A stretch of 64,000 nucleotides of DNA from Candidatus Kurthia intestinigallinarum (lineage in GTDB: Bacteria; Bacillota; Bacilli; Bacillales_A; Planococcaceae), in assembly GCF_003991225.1 (NCBI RefSeq), contig NZ_JTFC01000036.1:1-64000 (forward strand), written 5' to 3'. The position numbers were made by a program, and so were the translations under genes. A model generated the notes under the pieces. It had not been told where the DNA came from and made no database searches. It saw only the letters and a program-made list of their open reading frames with translations. This document shows, piece by piece, positions 53,641 through 61,643 of this stretch. The stretch's first letter is position 1. Every line of letters starts with the position of its first letter.

Positions 53641-54726
53641 CTATTGTAAAAATTCTTTTAATCGATTTTCATAAGGCTTGATATCTAAAATCCCTGCCAT
53701 ATGCCCATAAGTGCTTTGATAATGAAAATGGTCTGCTGTTTTATGGGCATTCTTCAACAGCGTAATAAATTCAGCATTGTAGGATGAGGGCTGCAGTAAA
53801 TCATCATCACATGAAATGAGTAGTACATCAGCTTCAAATCGCGCAGCTGCTTCCTGTAACGAACCTCGCTGACGGGCCAAATCCTGTAGCATGGTCGCTT
53901 TACATGTATAATACCAATGTGTTGGATCAAGTACCGGTAGATTTTGTTTAATTGTTTGCGAAAGCGCTACTTCATAGGTAGCTGGTATTTTCAAATCTGT
54001 ATAGGTTGCCTCATCATCCTGAATGCGTGGATATGTTTTTTCGTAGAACGTAGAAGTGAAAGCGCCCGTATTCATCATTTGTACGGCTAGCTGTAAGCCT
54101 TCCTTCGCGTCTTTTGTTGGCCAATTCGCATCTAGCTCTAAAACACGCATCGCCGGCTGTAAGACAGTCAATGAAGTCCATGTCGGATTTTGTGCATTGG
54201 TAATGACGCCGGTAATCCGCTTCGCAAATGTTGGAAACTCACAGCCGAGCTCTAATACTTGAAACCCTCCTGCAGAAGCCCCCATCGCTAAATAAAGCTG
54301 AGAAATGCCAAGCTGTTTACTTAAAAATTGATAAGCAATCTTTGCCATGTCGCGATACGTAAATACAGGGAAATCCAAGCCATATGGTTGATTTGTTTTT
54401 GGATTAATCGATGTAGGACCGGTCGTCACAACATTTGGGAGATAAGGTGCGACATTACACACATTATCGATACTCACCACAAAAAATCGCTCGGTATCAA
54501 TTACCTTCCCAGGGCCAATCAGTGCATCCCAATAACCAGGCGCTGCATCATCCGCATGGTATTTCCCCGCTGCATGGCTACTCGCACTAAAATAATGTGC
54601 AATGTAAATCGCATTATCGCGCGCTTCGTTTAACGTACCATATGTTTCATAGCCTAATGTTAAAGGAATTTCTTGCCCATCTTCAAATGTATACGCTAAT
54701 TGGAATTGTTGTTTTTGAACAATCAT
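53641..54726 (-). CDS. MetX-like alpha/beta hydrolase (homoserine O-acetyltransferase family)
   Basis: Alpha/beta-hydrolase of 361 residues. The layout follows MetX: GYETYGTLNEARDNAI, SHAAGKYHADDAAPGYWDAL, GPGKVIDTERFFVVSIDN, nucleophile Ser151 in MGASAGGFQVLE, acids Asp307-309 in LLISCDDDLLQP and His342 in YGHMAGILD. The nucleophile elbow is GASAGG rather than the GGSMGG of true MetX and the GHMAG end lacks the usual GHDAFL, so the acceptor may not be homoserine. Transcribed alone. Confidence 0.83.
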   Translation of the reverse strand: MIVQKQQFQLAYTFEDGQEIPLTLGYETYGTLNEARDNAIYIAHYFSASSHAAGKYHADDAAPGYWDALIGPGKVIDTERFFVVSIDNVCNVAPYLPNVVTTGPTSINPKTNQPYGLDFPVFTYRDMAKIAYQFLSKQLGISQLYLAMGASAGGFQVLELGCEFPTFAKRITGVITNAQNPTWTSLTVLQPAMRVLELDANWPTKDAKEGLQLAVQMMNTGAFTSTFYEKTYPRIQDDEATYTDLKIPATYEVALSQTIKQNLPVLDPTHWYYTCKATMLQDLARQRGSLQEAAARFEADVLLISCDDDLLQPSSYNAEFITLLKNAHKTADHFHYQSTYGHMAGILDIKPYENRLKEFLQ

Positions 54727-54813
54727 GATAAATTCGCCACCTTTCCTTCCCTAAATACCCTCATTTTACCATTTTCCACCATAAAAAAAGAACCGCCAAA
54801 GCGATTCTTTTCT

Positions 54814-55656
54814 CTACAATAGCATGCCTAAATGCTGTTCAAAATAAACACCTGCTTTTGTCAGGCTTGTTTGTTTAGCGGTGGTTTCAATAGCAGCTGT
54901 TAAAAATTGCTCTGCTAGTTTGATTGTTTCTTCTAGGCTTTGGCCGCGTAATAGCCCACCTATGACGACAGATGCGAATAAATCGCCTGTTCCGGAGTAG
55001 CTTTGGCCGTTAAATGGCTGTTTATGATAAAAGCTCTGCTTGGCATCGATGACGACATTGCTAATCGAAGGCTTCTCTGTATAGGATGATGTTACACCCG
55101 TAATAATAACCTGGGCGCCTGTTTGTGCATGGAGCACCTGTCCCGCTTCCTCTACCGCCTGCATAAAGCTTTCTTCTTCGTGATAATTATGTAATTTCTC
55201 ATACGGAATGCCGGTTAATAAGCAGCATTCTGTAATGTTTGGCGTAATAATCGTTGCCTGTTTCACTAGCGCGCGCATTCGTTCTAGTAAATGGCTCGTA
55301 TACATCTTATACAAATCTCCCATGTCGCCCATGACAGGATCGACGAGCACCGTTGTATCTGTCGTTTGAAACCGCGCTAAAAACTGCATAATGTGGTCAA
55401 TCTGTTGCTCCCCTGTCACAAAGCCGGTATGAATGCCATCAAAGGTTTCATTCATTTTCCCCCACTCCTCGATAAAGTGAGGCATCTCAGCTGTTAAGTC
55501 CTTACAATAATAGCTATCATATGCTGTTTGTGCTGTTAAAATAGCTGTCGGAAGCGGACAAGCCTGTACGCCCATGACAGAAAGCACTGGAATAGCTGCA
55601 GTAAGCGAGCATTTCCCAAAAGAGGACATGTCCTGAATAACCGCTACTTTTTTCAT
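54814..55656 (-). CDS. pdxK: Pyridoxal/pyridoxamine kinase (PdxY type)
   Basis: Ribokinase-family B6 vitamer kinase of 280 residues that phosphorylates pyridoxal or pyridoxine in the salvage pathway. Visible: QDMSSFGKCSLTAAIPVLS at the N-terminus, VLVDPVMGDMG, ITPNITECCLLTGIPYE and the anion-hole/catalytic GQSYSGTGDLFASVVIGG. Divergent from the ECF S component gene, with an inverted repeat between, which suggests a vitamin B6 uptake and salvage pair. Confidence 0.9.
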   Translation of the reverse strand: MKKVAVIQDMSSFGKCSLTAAIPVLSVMGVQACPLPTAILTAQTAYDSYYCKDLTAEMPHFIEEWGKMNETFDGIHTGFVTGEQQIDHIMQFLARFQTTDTTVLVDPVMGDMGDLYKMYTSHLLERMRALVKQATIITPNITECCLLTGIPYEKLHNYHEEESFMQAVEEAGQVLHAQTGAQVIITGVTSSYTEKPSISNVVIDAKQSFYHKQPFNGQSYSGTGDLFASVVIGGLLRGQSLEETIKLAEQFLTAAIETTAKQTSLTKAGVYFEQHLGMLL

Positions 55657-55713
55657 TATCGTTCAACCCATCTCTTTAGTTTAATTTTCTTCATTCTATC
55701 ATATCTACTAACT

Positions 55714-55765
55714 AAACTGACCCTATCATTTTTTAATAAATTGGTACTTTTCTTTATGTCAGTTT
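55714..55765. promoter_or_regulatory. Inverted repeat in the pdxK-ECF divergent promoter
   Basis: AAACTGAC (55714-55721) and GTCAGTTT (55758-55765) are perfect inverted copies 36 bases apart in a 155-base divergent promoter region. This could be an operator, or a coincidental pair; no regulator is encoded nearby. Confidence 0.35.
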
Positions 55766-55811
55766 TGCTTCAGAATAATCTGTAAATTAACAATAAGTGA
55801 GGAAGATGAAT

Positions 55812-56363
55812 ATGCAAAATGTAAATGGATATTCCGAAACACATAAACGAACATTAGAGCTGGTTATGACAGCGGTGCTTATTGCGCTTGTATTTGTTTG
55901 TACAATGCTACTAAATATTAAATTGCCAATTAAAGCAAATGGTGGGCTTGTGCATATGGGGACAGCGATGCTATTTATTACATCGATCCTATTTGGACCG
56001 AAAAAAGGGGCATACGCTGGAGCGATTGGTATGGCGCTCTTTGATATGGTAGGTGGCTGGCTATTGTGGGCACCAATTACCTTTGTAGCACGTGGCTTAC
56101 AGGGCTATATTGTCGGGAAGATTGCATGGGCGAAGGGTCATAAAGGAAATCATATGGGGCTTAATATTATGGCTGCGGTGATTTCAATGCCAGTGATGAT
56201 TGCGGTGTACTATGTCGGCGAAGGGATTCTGTATAATAACTGGGTAGCGCCGCTGGCATCGATTCCTGGTGATATTGTACAAAATGTGATTGGACTCATA
56301 GTAGCCATTCCGTTATGTGCGTTTTTATTAAAAATTCCTTATTTCCAAAACAAGTTACGGTAA
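55812..56363 (+). CDS. ECF transporter S component, predicted vitamin B6-related
   Basis: Membrane protein of 183 residues with six hydrophobic segments. LELVMTAVLIALVFVCTMLL, GGLVHMGTAMLFITSILFGP and KKGAYAGAIGMALFDMVGGW are typical of S components that capture a vitamin and dock on the shared EcfT/A/A' module. The ATG at 55812 is preferred over an in-frame GTG at 55797 that forms part of the ribosome site GTGAGGA. Substrate is inferred from the divergent kinase gene (PdxU-like), not from residues. Confidence 0.8.
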   Translation: MQNVNGYSETHKRTLELVMTAVLIALVFVCTMLLNIKLPIKANGGLVHMGTAMLFITSILFGPKKGAYAGAIGMALFDMVGGWLLWAPITFVARGLQGYIVGKIAWAKGHKGNHMGLNIMAAVISMPVMIAVYYVGEGILYNNWVAPLASIPGDIVQNVIGLIVAIPLCAFLLKIPYFQNKLR

Positions 56364-56387
56364 CAAGACTGAAAAATATGCTATAAT

Positions 56388-56570
56388 GAAGCCATACAAA
56401 AAGACGGTGCGCGAACACCGCCTTTGCAACAGACGTCACTGATGAGTTACAGCTCTCAGTGTCGGACCTCTCAAATAGTTGAATTGTGTGAGAGCGTACA
56501 CATTAGCTGTTACAGCAGCTTACGTGTTTAACTTCGGATGGGCCTTAATCTTCATGATTAGGGTCTTTTT
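56388..56570 (+). ncRNA. Candidate independent structured RNA, family unknown
   Basis: An extended -10 TGCTATAAT (56379-56387) is followed by about 180 bases without a reading frame but with hairpins in series: CGGTG/CACCG (56405-56420), CACTGA-t-GAG/CTC-TCAGTG (56437-56461), CTCTCA/TGAGAG (56468-56494) and AGCTG/CAGC (56505-56517). A terminator closes it: GGCCTTAATC (56541-56550) pairs with GATTAGGGTC (56556-56565), then TTTTT. No downstream gene on this strand follows, so it is not a leader. I do not match it to a known RNA family. Confidence 0.55.
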
Positions 56571-56724
56571 CTTTTGGCTGACAATTATAGCCGCGAAAAT
56601 GTTTGACGCCCTTACTGTCCGTCCACTCTTTGCTGTAGCAATAGTTTTTACAGAAACTACGCGCAGCTAGTAGTGTAATCGGTAGAATAAGCGTCGAAAA
56701 AACATACAAAAGAACCGCCGACAT
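56545..56724 (-). CDS. Small membrane protein, 59 aa
   Basis: Short protein with one N-terminal membrane helix (AVLLYVFSTLILPITLLAAR) and a polar tail with three Cys (FCKNYC and YNC). AAAGGAGGCGG lies 4 bases before the ATG at 56724, a strong start signal. Its 3' end lies over the terminator hairpin of the RNA candidate on the other strand, so the two transcripts overlap tail to tail. Function unknown. Confidence 0.7.
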   Translation of the reverse strand: MSAVLLYVFSTLILPITLLAARSFCKNYCYSKEWTDSKGVKHFRGYNCQPKEKDPNHED

Positions 56725-56771
56725 AAACCGCCTCCTTTCTAAGAGGCGCTGTTGCATACATTTATTATATC

Positions 56772-56810
56772 AAAAAAAGCGAATGGATTCGAACGTCCAT
56801 TCGCTTTTTT
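56772..56810. terminator. Bidirectional terminator
   Basis: GCGAATGGA pairs with TCCATTCGC, with an A-run before and a T-run after. It lies upstream of the small membrane protein gene and would stop transcripts arriving from either side. Confidence 0.85.
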
Positions 56811-57271
56811 GAATAAATAAAAGGACTGGCTCAAAAACACCAGTCCGTGTAGCACCTAATGATGCAATCAATTGAAACTTCTATTTTTGTTACGTGATGT
56901 TGCTTAAATAACTTTATTTACTTACACAATGTTAACGGCTTGGTTAAGTCCCGCAACATGTGTCTACGATCGAGACATAACACATTCTCGATACGACGCC
57001 TTACTTGTTCGTGTTGCTTGTATAGCGTGGTATGGGATTGCATCATTATTAATTCTACTTTTCCCCGATAAAATAAAGATAAACCACTTTTTTAAAATTA
57101 ATTTAAATTATTTGTGATTATTTTTCCACCGCGATTATCCCTTGAGACTGAAAAGCTTGTCATATCAGGGATTTCAGCCGTTTTTTCATGTATGTCAATC
57201 TCCTTTACTATTGTCAGTGTAAAGAAGAAAAATGAAGAAATGGCTAGTAGAAATCTTAAGAAATGATAAAG
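56811..57271. other. Intergenic region
   Basis: GGACTGG (56823-56829) and CCAGTCC (56840-56846) form a short hairpin without T-run. GGTTAAGTCCCGCAAC at 56942-56957 equals a conserved 16S rRNA stretch, but the flanks do not match rRNA. A 62-codon plus-strand frame at 56929 has no ribosome site. Nothing else was recognised. Confidence 0.45.
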
Positions 57272-58189
57272 CTAATTTTTATCAACTACTGCACCTATAC
57301 TTGACGATTTAATATAAGATTGATTTTTTAAAATAGCTAAATCTTTTTTCGTACCGGTTACGACAACCCCAGCAATAAATTTCTTGTGCTGCCGTTTTTT
57401 TAGTAGTTCATAGTCTTCTTTAGAATATGTTTTAAGTGCTTCTAAGAATCGTTCTGGTGTATTGATTCCTTCTTCACTCGTTAACAGTTTTTGGGCTAAA
57501 ACAGTAGTATTTTTATTAGGTGCAGAGAATCCGTATAAATCACCATCTAATTCTGGCATATCACGCTTTTGTTTTTTTGAGTCAAAATCATTCACCCAAT
57601 ACCAGGTCACATGAAGTTCTTTCGGAAGCATTTTCTGTACATGTTCAAATGGAAAGCTATCCTCAAATGAAATCGCCATCTCTATATATTTATCATCAGG
57701 ATATTGCTTCATATTAGCTAAATCATTTTCATAGGTTTTGTATTGATATTGTGGCACATAAAACTGCATGATGCGTTGACCATCTGGAATATGAATCTCT
57801 GTTGTATCATCTACTGAAATTGTCGTGCTTGTAAAGGTCGTTGATTCGAATCCTTTATTTGTATAATGAATTGTTTGGGTATCCCATGGAATTATTGTAT
57901 CTTCAATAATTTTATATACTTGCTGCGTCATCGTGCCTTTTAAAAATCCCTGTGTCTCGCTCACATTCGTTGTAAAGGTATTAGCTGAGCTCATAAAAGC
58001 TTGCTCATTCACTTTCTCAAGCATGACCTCGGTTTGTATTTTTCCTATCCAATAACGATGACCGTAAAAGCTAGCTGCTATTACGGCCACGCTAATTAGC
58101 AGTGCCACTACTGTCATTTTTAATAAAGTGCGCTGTTTTGCTTTTTTTAATGTTTTTGTCAGTTCTTTTTCATTAAATGGATCTGTCAT
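57272..58189 (-). CDS. Anti-sigma factor with sigma-regulator N and C domains
   Basis: Membrane protein of 305 residues. Residues 1-24 are cytoplasmic and charged (contain KELTKTLKKAKQRTLLK), one helix spans about 25-46, and the remaining 255 residues are extracellular, resembling the Sigma_reg_N and Sigma_reg_C domains found next to ECF sigma factors. The start overlaps the sigma gene stop by 4 bases, so the two are translated together. It probably holds the sigma factor at the membrane until a surface signal arrives. Confidence 0.82.
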   Translation of the reverse strand: MTDPFNEKELTKTLKKAKQRTLLKMTVVALLISVAVIAASFYGHRYWIGKIQTEVMLEKVNEQAFMSSANTFTTNVSETQGFLKGTMTQQVYKIIEDTIIPWDTQTIHYTNKGFESTTFTSTTISVDDTTEIHIPDGQRIMQFYVPQYQYKTYENDLANMKQYPDDKYIEMAISFEDSFPFEHVQKMLPKELHVTWYWVNDFDSKKQKRDMPELDGDLYGFSAPNKNTTVLAQKLLTSEEGINTPERFLEALKTYSKEDYELLKKRQHKKFIAGVVVTGTKKDLAILKNQSYIKSSSIGAVVDKN

Positions 58190-58683
58190 TGTTCGTAGCC
58201 CCCTTGTTCATAAAGCTGTTTGAAATTTGCTCTTGCTCGCGCTAAATAAGTTTTAACCGTGTTAGTATGTATATCAAAATAGGCAGAAATTTGTTGATAT
58301 GACCAGCCTAAATCATATTTACATAATAAGAGTTGCTTATGTAAATATGGTAATTGCGCTAGCACACGTTGTACTTGTGTCGCCTGTTCTTTTTTGATGA
58401 GCTGCTCTTCTATGAGCGCATTAGATGATTTTAAGGCATCATCCAATTCAACTTGCTCAAATTTTTTTGAACGTCGACACTGGTCATAAAAAAGATGGAT
58501 AGCGGTTTTAAATACCCATGCTTTATACTTATTCGTATCAATCGCCACTAGATGCACTATCGATTTGTAAATTGCATCCTGTACAATATCCCTTGCCTGT
58601 TCTGAATTTGCGCCAATTTTCACCAGATAATAATAAACGTCATTCATCACCTGAATTAGCTGCTCATTCGCAATTTTGTCCAC
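58186..58683 (-). CDS. ECF-type RNA polymerase sigma factor
   Basis: Sigma-70-family factor of 165 residues. Region 2 lies at about 10-75 (ARDIVQDAIYKSIVHL ... KAWVFKTAIHLFYDQCRRSKK) and region 4 at about 105-155 (LPYLHKQLLLCKYDLGWSYQ and ISAYFDIHTNTVKTYLARAR). Regions 1 and 3 are absent, as in ECF factors. The start is GTG at 58683 with AAAGGAGAG upstream. It is co-transcribed with its membrane anti-sigma partner. Confidence 0.9.
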   Translation of the reverse strand: MDKIANEQLIQVMNDVYYYLVKIGANSEQARDIVQDAIYKSIVHLVAIDTNKYKAWVFKTAIHLFYDQCRRSKKFEQVELDDALKSSNALIEEQLIKKEQATQVQRVLAQLPYLHKQLLLCKYDLGWSYQQISAYFDIHTNTVKTYLARARANFKQLYEQGGYEQ

Positions 58684-58784
58684 GCATCTCTCTCCTTTCT
58701 GCTAATTAAACGAATGAATAAGGAAAAAGTATACACTATTTATTTGAAATATACGTAAAATGTTTTAAGAATAATTCTGCACAC

Positions 58785-58813
58785 AAAAAAACTGCCCATT
58801 TATTGGACAGTTT
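58785..58813 (-). terminator. Rho-independent terminator
   Basis: On the minus strand AAACTGTCCA pairs with TGGGCAGTTT (one mismatch) followed by a T-run, directly after the acetyltransferase stop. Confidence 0.8.
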
Positions 58814-59560
58814 CTACTTCCTTACATAAATTGCGTAAGGCTTTCTCGTCGTAAACCCGATTTTCTCCGCTAAGACAATCGAGGCGGTATTCCTTACATC
58901 ACAGTCCCAGTGAGGCGTGATGTTCTGTGCTAAGCAATGATCGATAAAAGCCATCGCTAGTTGCTTGGCAATGCCTTTGCCGCCGTAATCAGGGTGCGTG
59001 AAAATATCGACCTCCGCCGCAGTAGTGGACTGAAAAATGGCAGTTGCCTCCCCAACGATTTGTTCCTCGTCCATCATACAAAAGCCACTGCCATGTGCTA
59101 AAAACTGTGACACGCTTCCCCAATATTCTTCGTAATAGACTTGTGGGAATTCCGTTGACATCATAATGGTTTTGGCATCAATGCGCTGTATAGGATATGC
59201 AGTGTGCAAGCGAGGTAATGCTTGATAGACCGCTGTATCAATTGAATAGGCATAGCGTGGTATTTTACGAAGCGGAGCCGCATCTAGTCGTTGTTGCCAA
59301 CTCGTATCTGTCACAAATAGCGTAAAACGTCCATCGCCCGTCATACAGCGCTGTAAAAAGGCGTATAGTTCCTCTTCAACAGGCCCTGTCACGAAATAAA
59401 GTCCGGAATCCGTGCGAATCACATAGCTTTGCTTCACGCAAAAAATAGCGCCAGGAATCGTACGCTCTACTACACTACTAACAAATGCAGGTGAACCAGA
59501 GAAATTATGGGCTCTATTGGACGATTTAAAAAAAGTTTGTTGTAACTTGATAGTTTTCAT
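58814..59560 (-). CDS. GNAT-family acetyltransferase (GNAT_acetyltr_2 type)
   Basis: Two-lobed acetyltransferase of 248 residues. The C-terminal GNAT half has EVDIFTHPDYGGKGIAKQLA with the GGKGIA acetyl-CoA loop, followed by PHWDCDVRNTASIVLAEKIG, the pattern of the GNAT_acetyltr_2 family (YoaA-like). The N-terminal 120 residues are a variable substrate lobe. GGAGAAACGT precedes the ATG. Substrate unknown. Confidence 0.83.
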   Translation of the reverse strand: MKTIKLQQTFFKSSNRAHNFSGSPAFVSSVVERTIPGAIFCVKQSYVIRTDSGLYFVTGPVEEELYAFLQRCMTGDGRFTLFVTDTSWQQRLDAAPLRKIPRYAYSIDTAVYQALPRLHTAYPIQRIDAKTIMMSTEFPQVYYEEYWGSVSQFLAHGSGFCMMDEEQIVGEATAIFQSTTAAEVDIFTHPDYGGKGIAKQLAMAFIDHCLAQNITPHWDCDVRNTASIVLAEKIGFTTRKPYAIYVRK

Positions 59561-59706
59561 ACGTTTCTCCGTTCTTTTTACAGTTGATTATAACATAAGG
59601 CCCTTTTCTTAATGTTTTAGGTATCATTTGATTTTTTAATAAAAAACAAATATAATTTACATAAAATTATCAATTTTCTAATAATTGTAATAAAAGGAGT
59701 GTTGAA

Positions 59707-60141
59707 ATGAGTGAGAATAAACCTACATTACAAGAGCTAAAAGACATGTCCATTCGTAAATTATACGATGTCGTAAAAAAGGATGAGCAAGATAATTATC
59801 CGCTACTACGCCAGTTTGAGGATAAGGAAATCGCATTTTTAAAGGAAAAGGTCAGCATTGATTGGCAGTACAATCGTATTTTTCAGCCTTTTGCGATTTT
59901 TTTAACGACCATTACCGTTGCGCTTGCGGCATATATGAAGCTAAGTGATGTCCATCTACCAATGGGCGCGGCCTTTGCCTTTTTGTCGACGACATTATTT
60001 GCGACCATTTGGCTGAATGTCTTTACAATTGAGCGAAACTACTGCTGTCGAAAGCTTGAGCTAATGCTTGCCTATTTCCATTATCACGAGCAACCAGCAC
60101 CCGATCCTAAAGCAATTTCCTTGCAAAAAATAAAAGCATGA
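59707..60141 (+). CDS. Two-helix membrane protein, 144 aa
   Basis: The N-terminal 55 residues are polar and charged; two hydrophobic helices follow at about 58-78 (FQPFAIFLTTITVALAAYM) and 85-105 (GAAFAFLSTTLFATIWLNVF), then a short cytoplasmic tail. AAAGGAG lies before the ATG. No family recognised. A terminator follows the stop. Confidence 0.65.
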   Translation: MSENKPTLQELKDMSIRKLYDVVKKDEQDNYPLLRQFEDKEIAFLKEKVSIDWQYNRIFQPFAIFLTTITVALAAYMKLSDVHLPMGAAFAFLSTTLFATIWLNVFTIERNYCCRKLELMLAYFHYHEQPAPDPKAISLQKIKA

Positions 60142-60168
60142 CCTCTATATAGGGGGCATGTTTTTTAA
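60137..60168 (+). terminator. Probable terminator
   Basis: CATGACCTC pairs with GGGGGCATG with one mismatch and one G-T, followed by seven T. Confidence 0.7.
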
Positions 60169-60239
60169 TAGAGAGTAAAAGTACGCGTTCTTTTTGTTGT
60201 TTTTTGGAAATATAGCCTATAATGAATAGAGGTGAAATT

Positions 60240-61622
60240 ATGACGAAACTAATCGATTTACATTTATTATTACAATCAATTATTGAGACATCGAATAATA
60301 ATATTACCATTACAGATCAGTATGGAGTTGTTCTTTTCACGAATGAAGAGCATTGGCATCTTTATGGCGTAGACAATATGTCGGCTATTGTTGGGAAAAC
60401 GGTTTATGAATTAGAAGAACAGCAAATTTTAAAGCCTTCTGTTATTTCATTCGTTATTCAAACCCAACGCAAAGCGCAAGTCATGCAAGAAACAAAAACA
60501 AACCGTTTTTTAATGACAACCGCCTATCCAATTTTTAATGAAGATGGCACTTTGTTATACGTTATTTGTTATACGCAAGACCAAATGAATATCTTAAACT
60601 TGCATGAAAATTATGATAAATTACAACGGAAACTCGAAAGCGTACAAGCTGAAATGTCTTCGCTGCAATCAAAGGCCCAAATTACATATCGTAGTAAATC
60701 CTTTGACAACGTGCTAGCGATACTAAACCGTGTCGCTCATACAGACGTAGCTGTTTTAATGCTAGGAGAATCAGGTGTGGGAAAAAGTATGCTTGCCCGT
60801 TATCTTCATGACCAGAGCAATCGTGCTGAAGGGCCTTTCATTGAAGTGAACTGTAGTACCATTCCTGAAACTTTATTTGAATCAGAAATGTTTGGGTATG
60901 AGTCTGGTTCTTTTACAGGTGCTAGTAAGAATGGGAAAATGGGGTTAATTCAACAAGCTCATCAAGGGACACTATTTTTAGATGAAATTGGGGAAATGCC
61001 ACTAACAATGCAAGTAAAGATGCTAAAAGTATTACAAGAAAAAAAATTTAAAGCAATTGGAAGCCAAAAAGAAAGCAATGTAGATTTCCGATTAGTGACA
61101 GCCACAAATCGTGATTTACGAAAAATGGTGGATGAAGGAAAGTTTCGTTTAGATTTATATTATCGGCTAAATGTCATTTCAGTAGACATTCCCCCATTAC
61201 GAAAACGTCCAGAAGATATTACCGCACTTATCCATTATTATTTAGATGAAATGAATAAAAAATACGATACATTAAAAAAGCTACACCCACTTACTTTTCA
61301 AGCTTTTTTAGATTATGAATGGCCGGGAAATACACGAGAATTAGCCAATGCACTCGAGCGCCTTGTGTTAACGACAGATAGTCTTGTGATAATGCCCAAT
61401 CAGCTACCAATAGAAATCATGCAAGAGCTACCATCCTCTCTGCATTTAGAAGAATGTGAATCGCTTAATTTGAACGAAGCGATTCAAGCGATTGAGCGCA
61501 AATTATTTGAAAAGGCACAAGAAAAAGCGACTACTACGTATGAAATGGCTGCGTTGCTAGGAATTAGCCAACCAACTGTAGTCAGAAAATTAAAAAAACT
61601 AAAGCGTGAAAAAAGGGAATAA
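60240..61622 (+). CDS. Sigma-54-dependent transcriptional activator with PAS domain
   Basis: Enhancer-binding protein of 460 residues. A PAS-like sensor covers about 10-115 (NNITITDQYGVVLFTNEEHW). The AAA+ domain has Walker A GESGVGKS (176-183), the sigma-54 contact loop GSFTGA (223-228) where most members have GAFTGA, Walker B LFLDEIGE (245-252), and the R-finger block FRLDLYYRLNV. A Fis-type helix-turn-helix ends the protein (TTTYEMAALLGISQPTVVRK). ATG at 60240 follows AGAGGTG; the upstream ATG at 60222 has no site. It is convergent with the hydantoinase-type operon, the likely target. Confidence 0.92.
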   Translation: MTKLIDLHLLLQSIIETSNNNITITDQYGVVLFTNEEHWHLYGVDNMSAIVGKTVYELEEQQILKPSVISFVIQTQRKAQVMQETKTNRFLMTTAYPIFNEDGTLLYVICYTQDQMNILNLHENYDKLQRKLESVQAEMSSLQSKAQITYRSKSFDNVLAILNRVAHTDVAVLMLGESGVGKSMLARYLHDQSNRAEGPFIEVNCSTIPETLFESEMFGYESGSFTGASKNGKMGLIQQAHQGTLFLDEIGEMPLTMQVKMLKVLQEKKFKAIGSQKESNVDFRLVTATNRDLRKMVDEGKFRLDLYYRLNVISVDIPPLRKRPEDITALIHYYLDEMNKKYDTLKKLHPLTFQAFLDYEWPGNTRELANALERLVLTTDSLVIMPNQLPIEIMQELPSSLHLEECESLNLNEAIQAIERKLFEKAQEKATTTYEMAALLGISQPTVVRKLKKLKREKRE

Positions 61623-61640
61623 TAATTATTATTCCCTTTT
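61611..61640. terminator. Perfect palindrome, probable bidirectional terminator
   Basis: AAAAGGGAATAATAA is followed directly by its complement TTATTATTCCCTTTT, 30 bases without spacer, ending in runs on both strands. It overlaps the activator's stop codon and lies 4 bases before the convergent HyuB stop. Confidence 0.75.
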
Positions 61641-61643
61641 CAT

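Noticed and set aside
56437-56475. CTGATGAG wording like a hammerhead ribozyme core inside the RNA candidate
   Set aside because: The required GAAA after stem II and a cleavage-site stem are missing.
56929-57117. 62-codon plus-strand frame
   Set aside because: No ribosome site, unusual composition and no relation to the neighbours.
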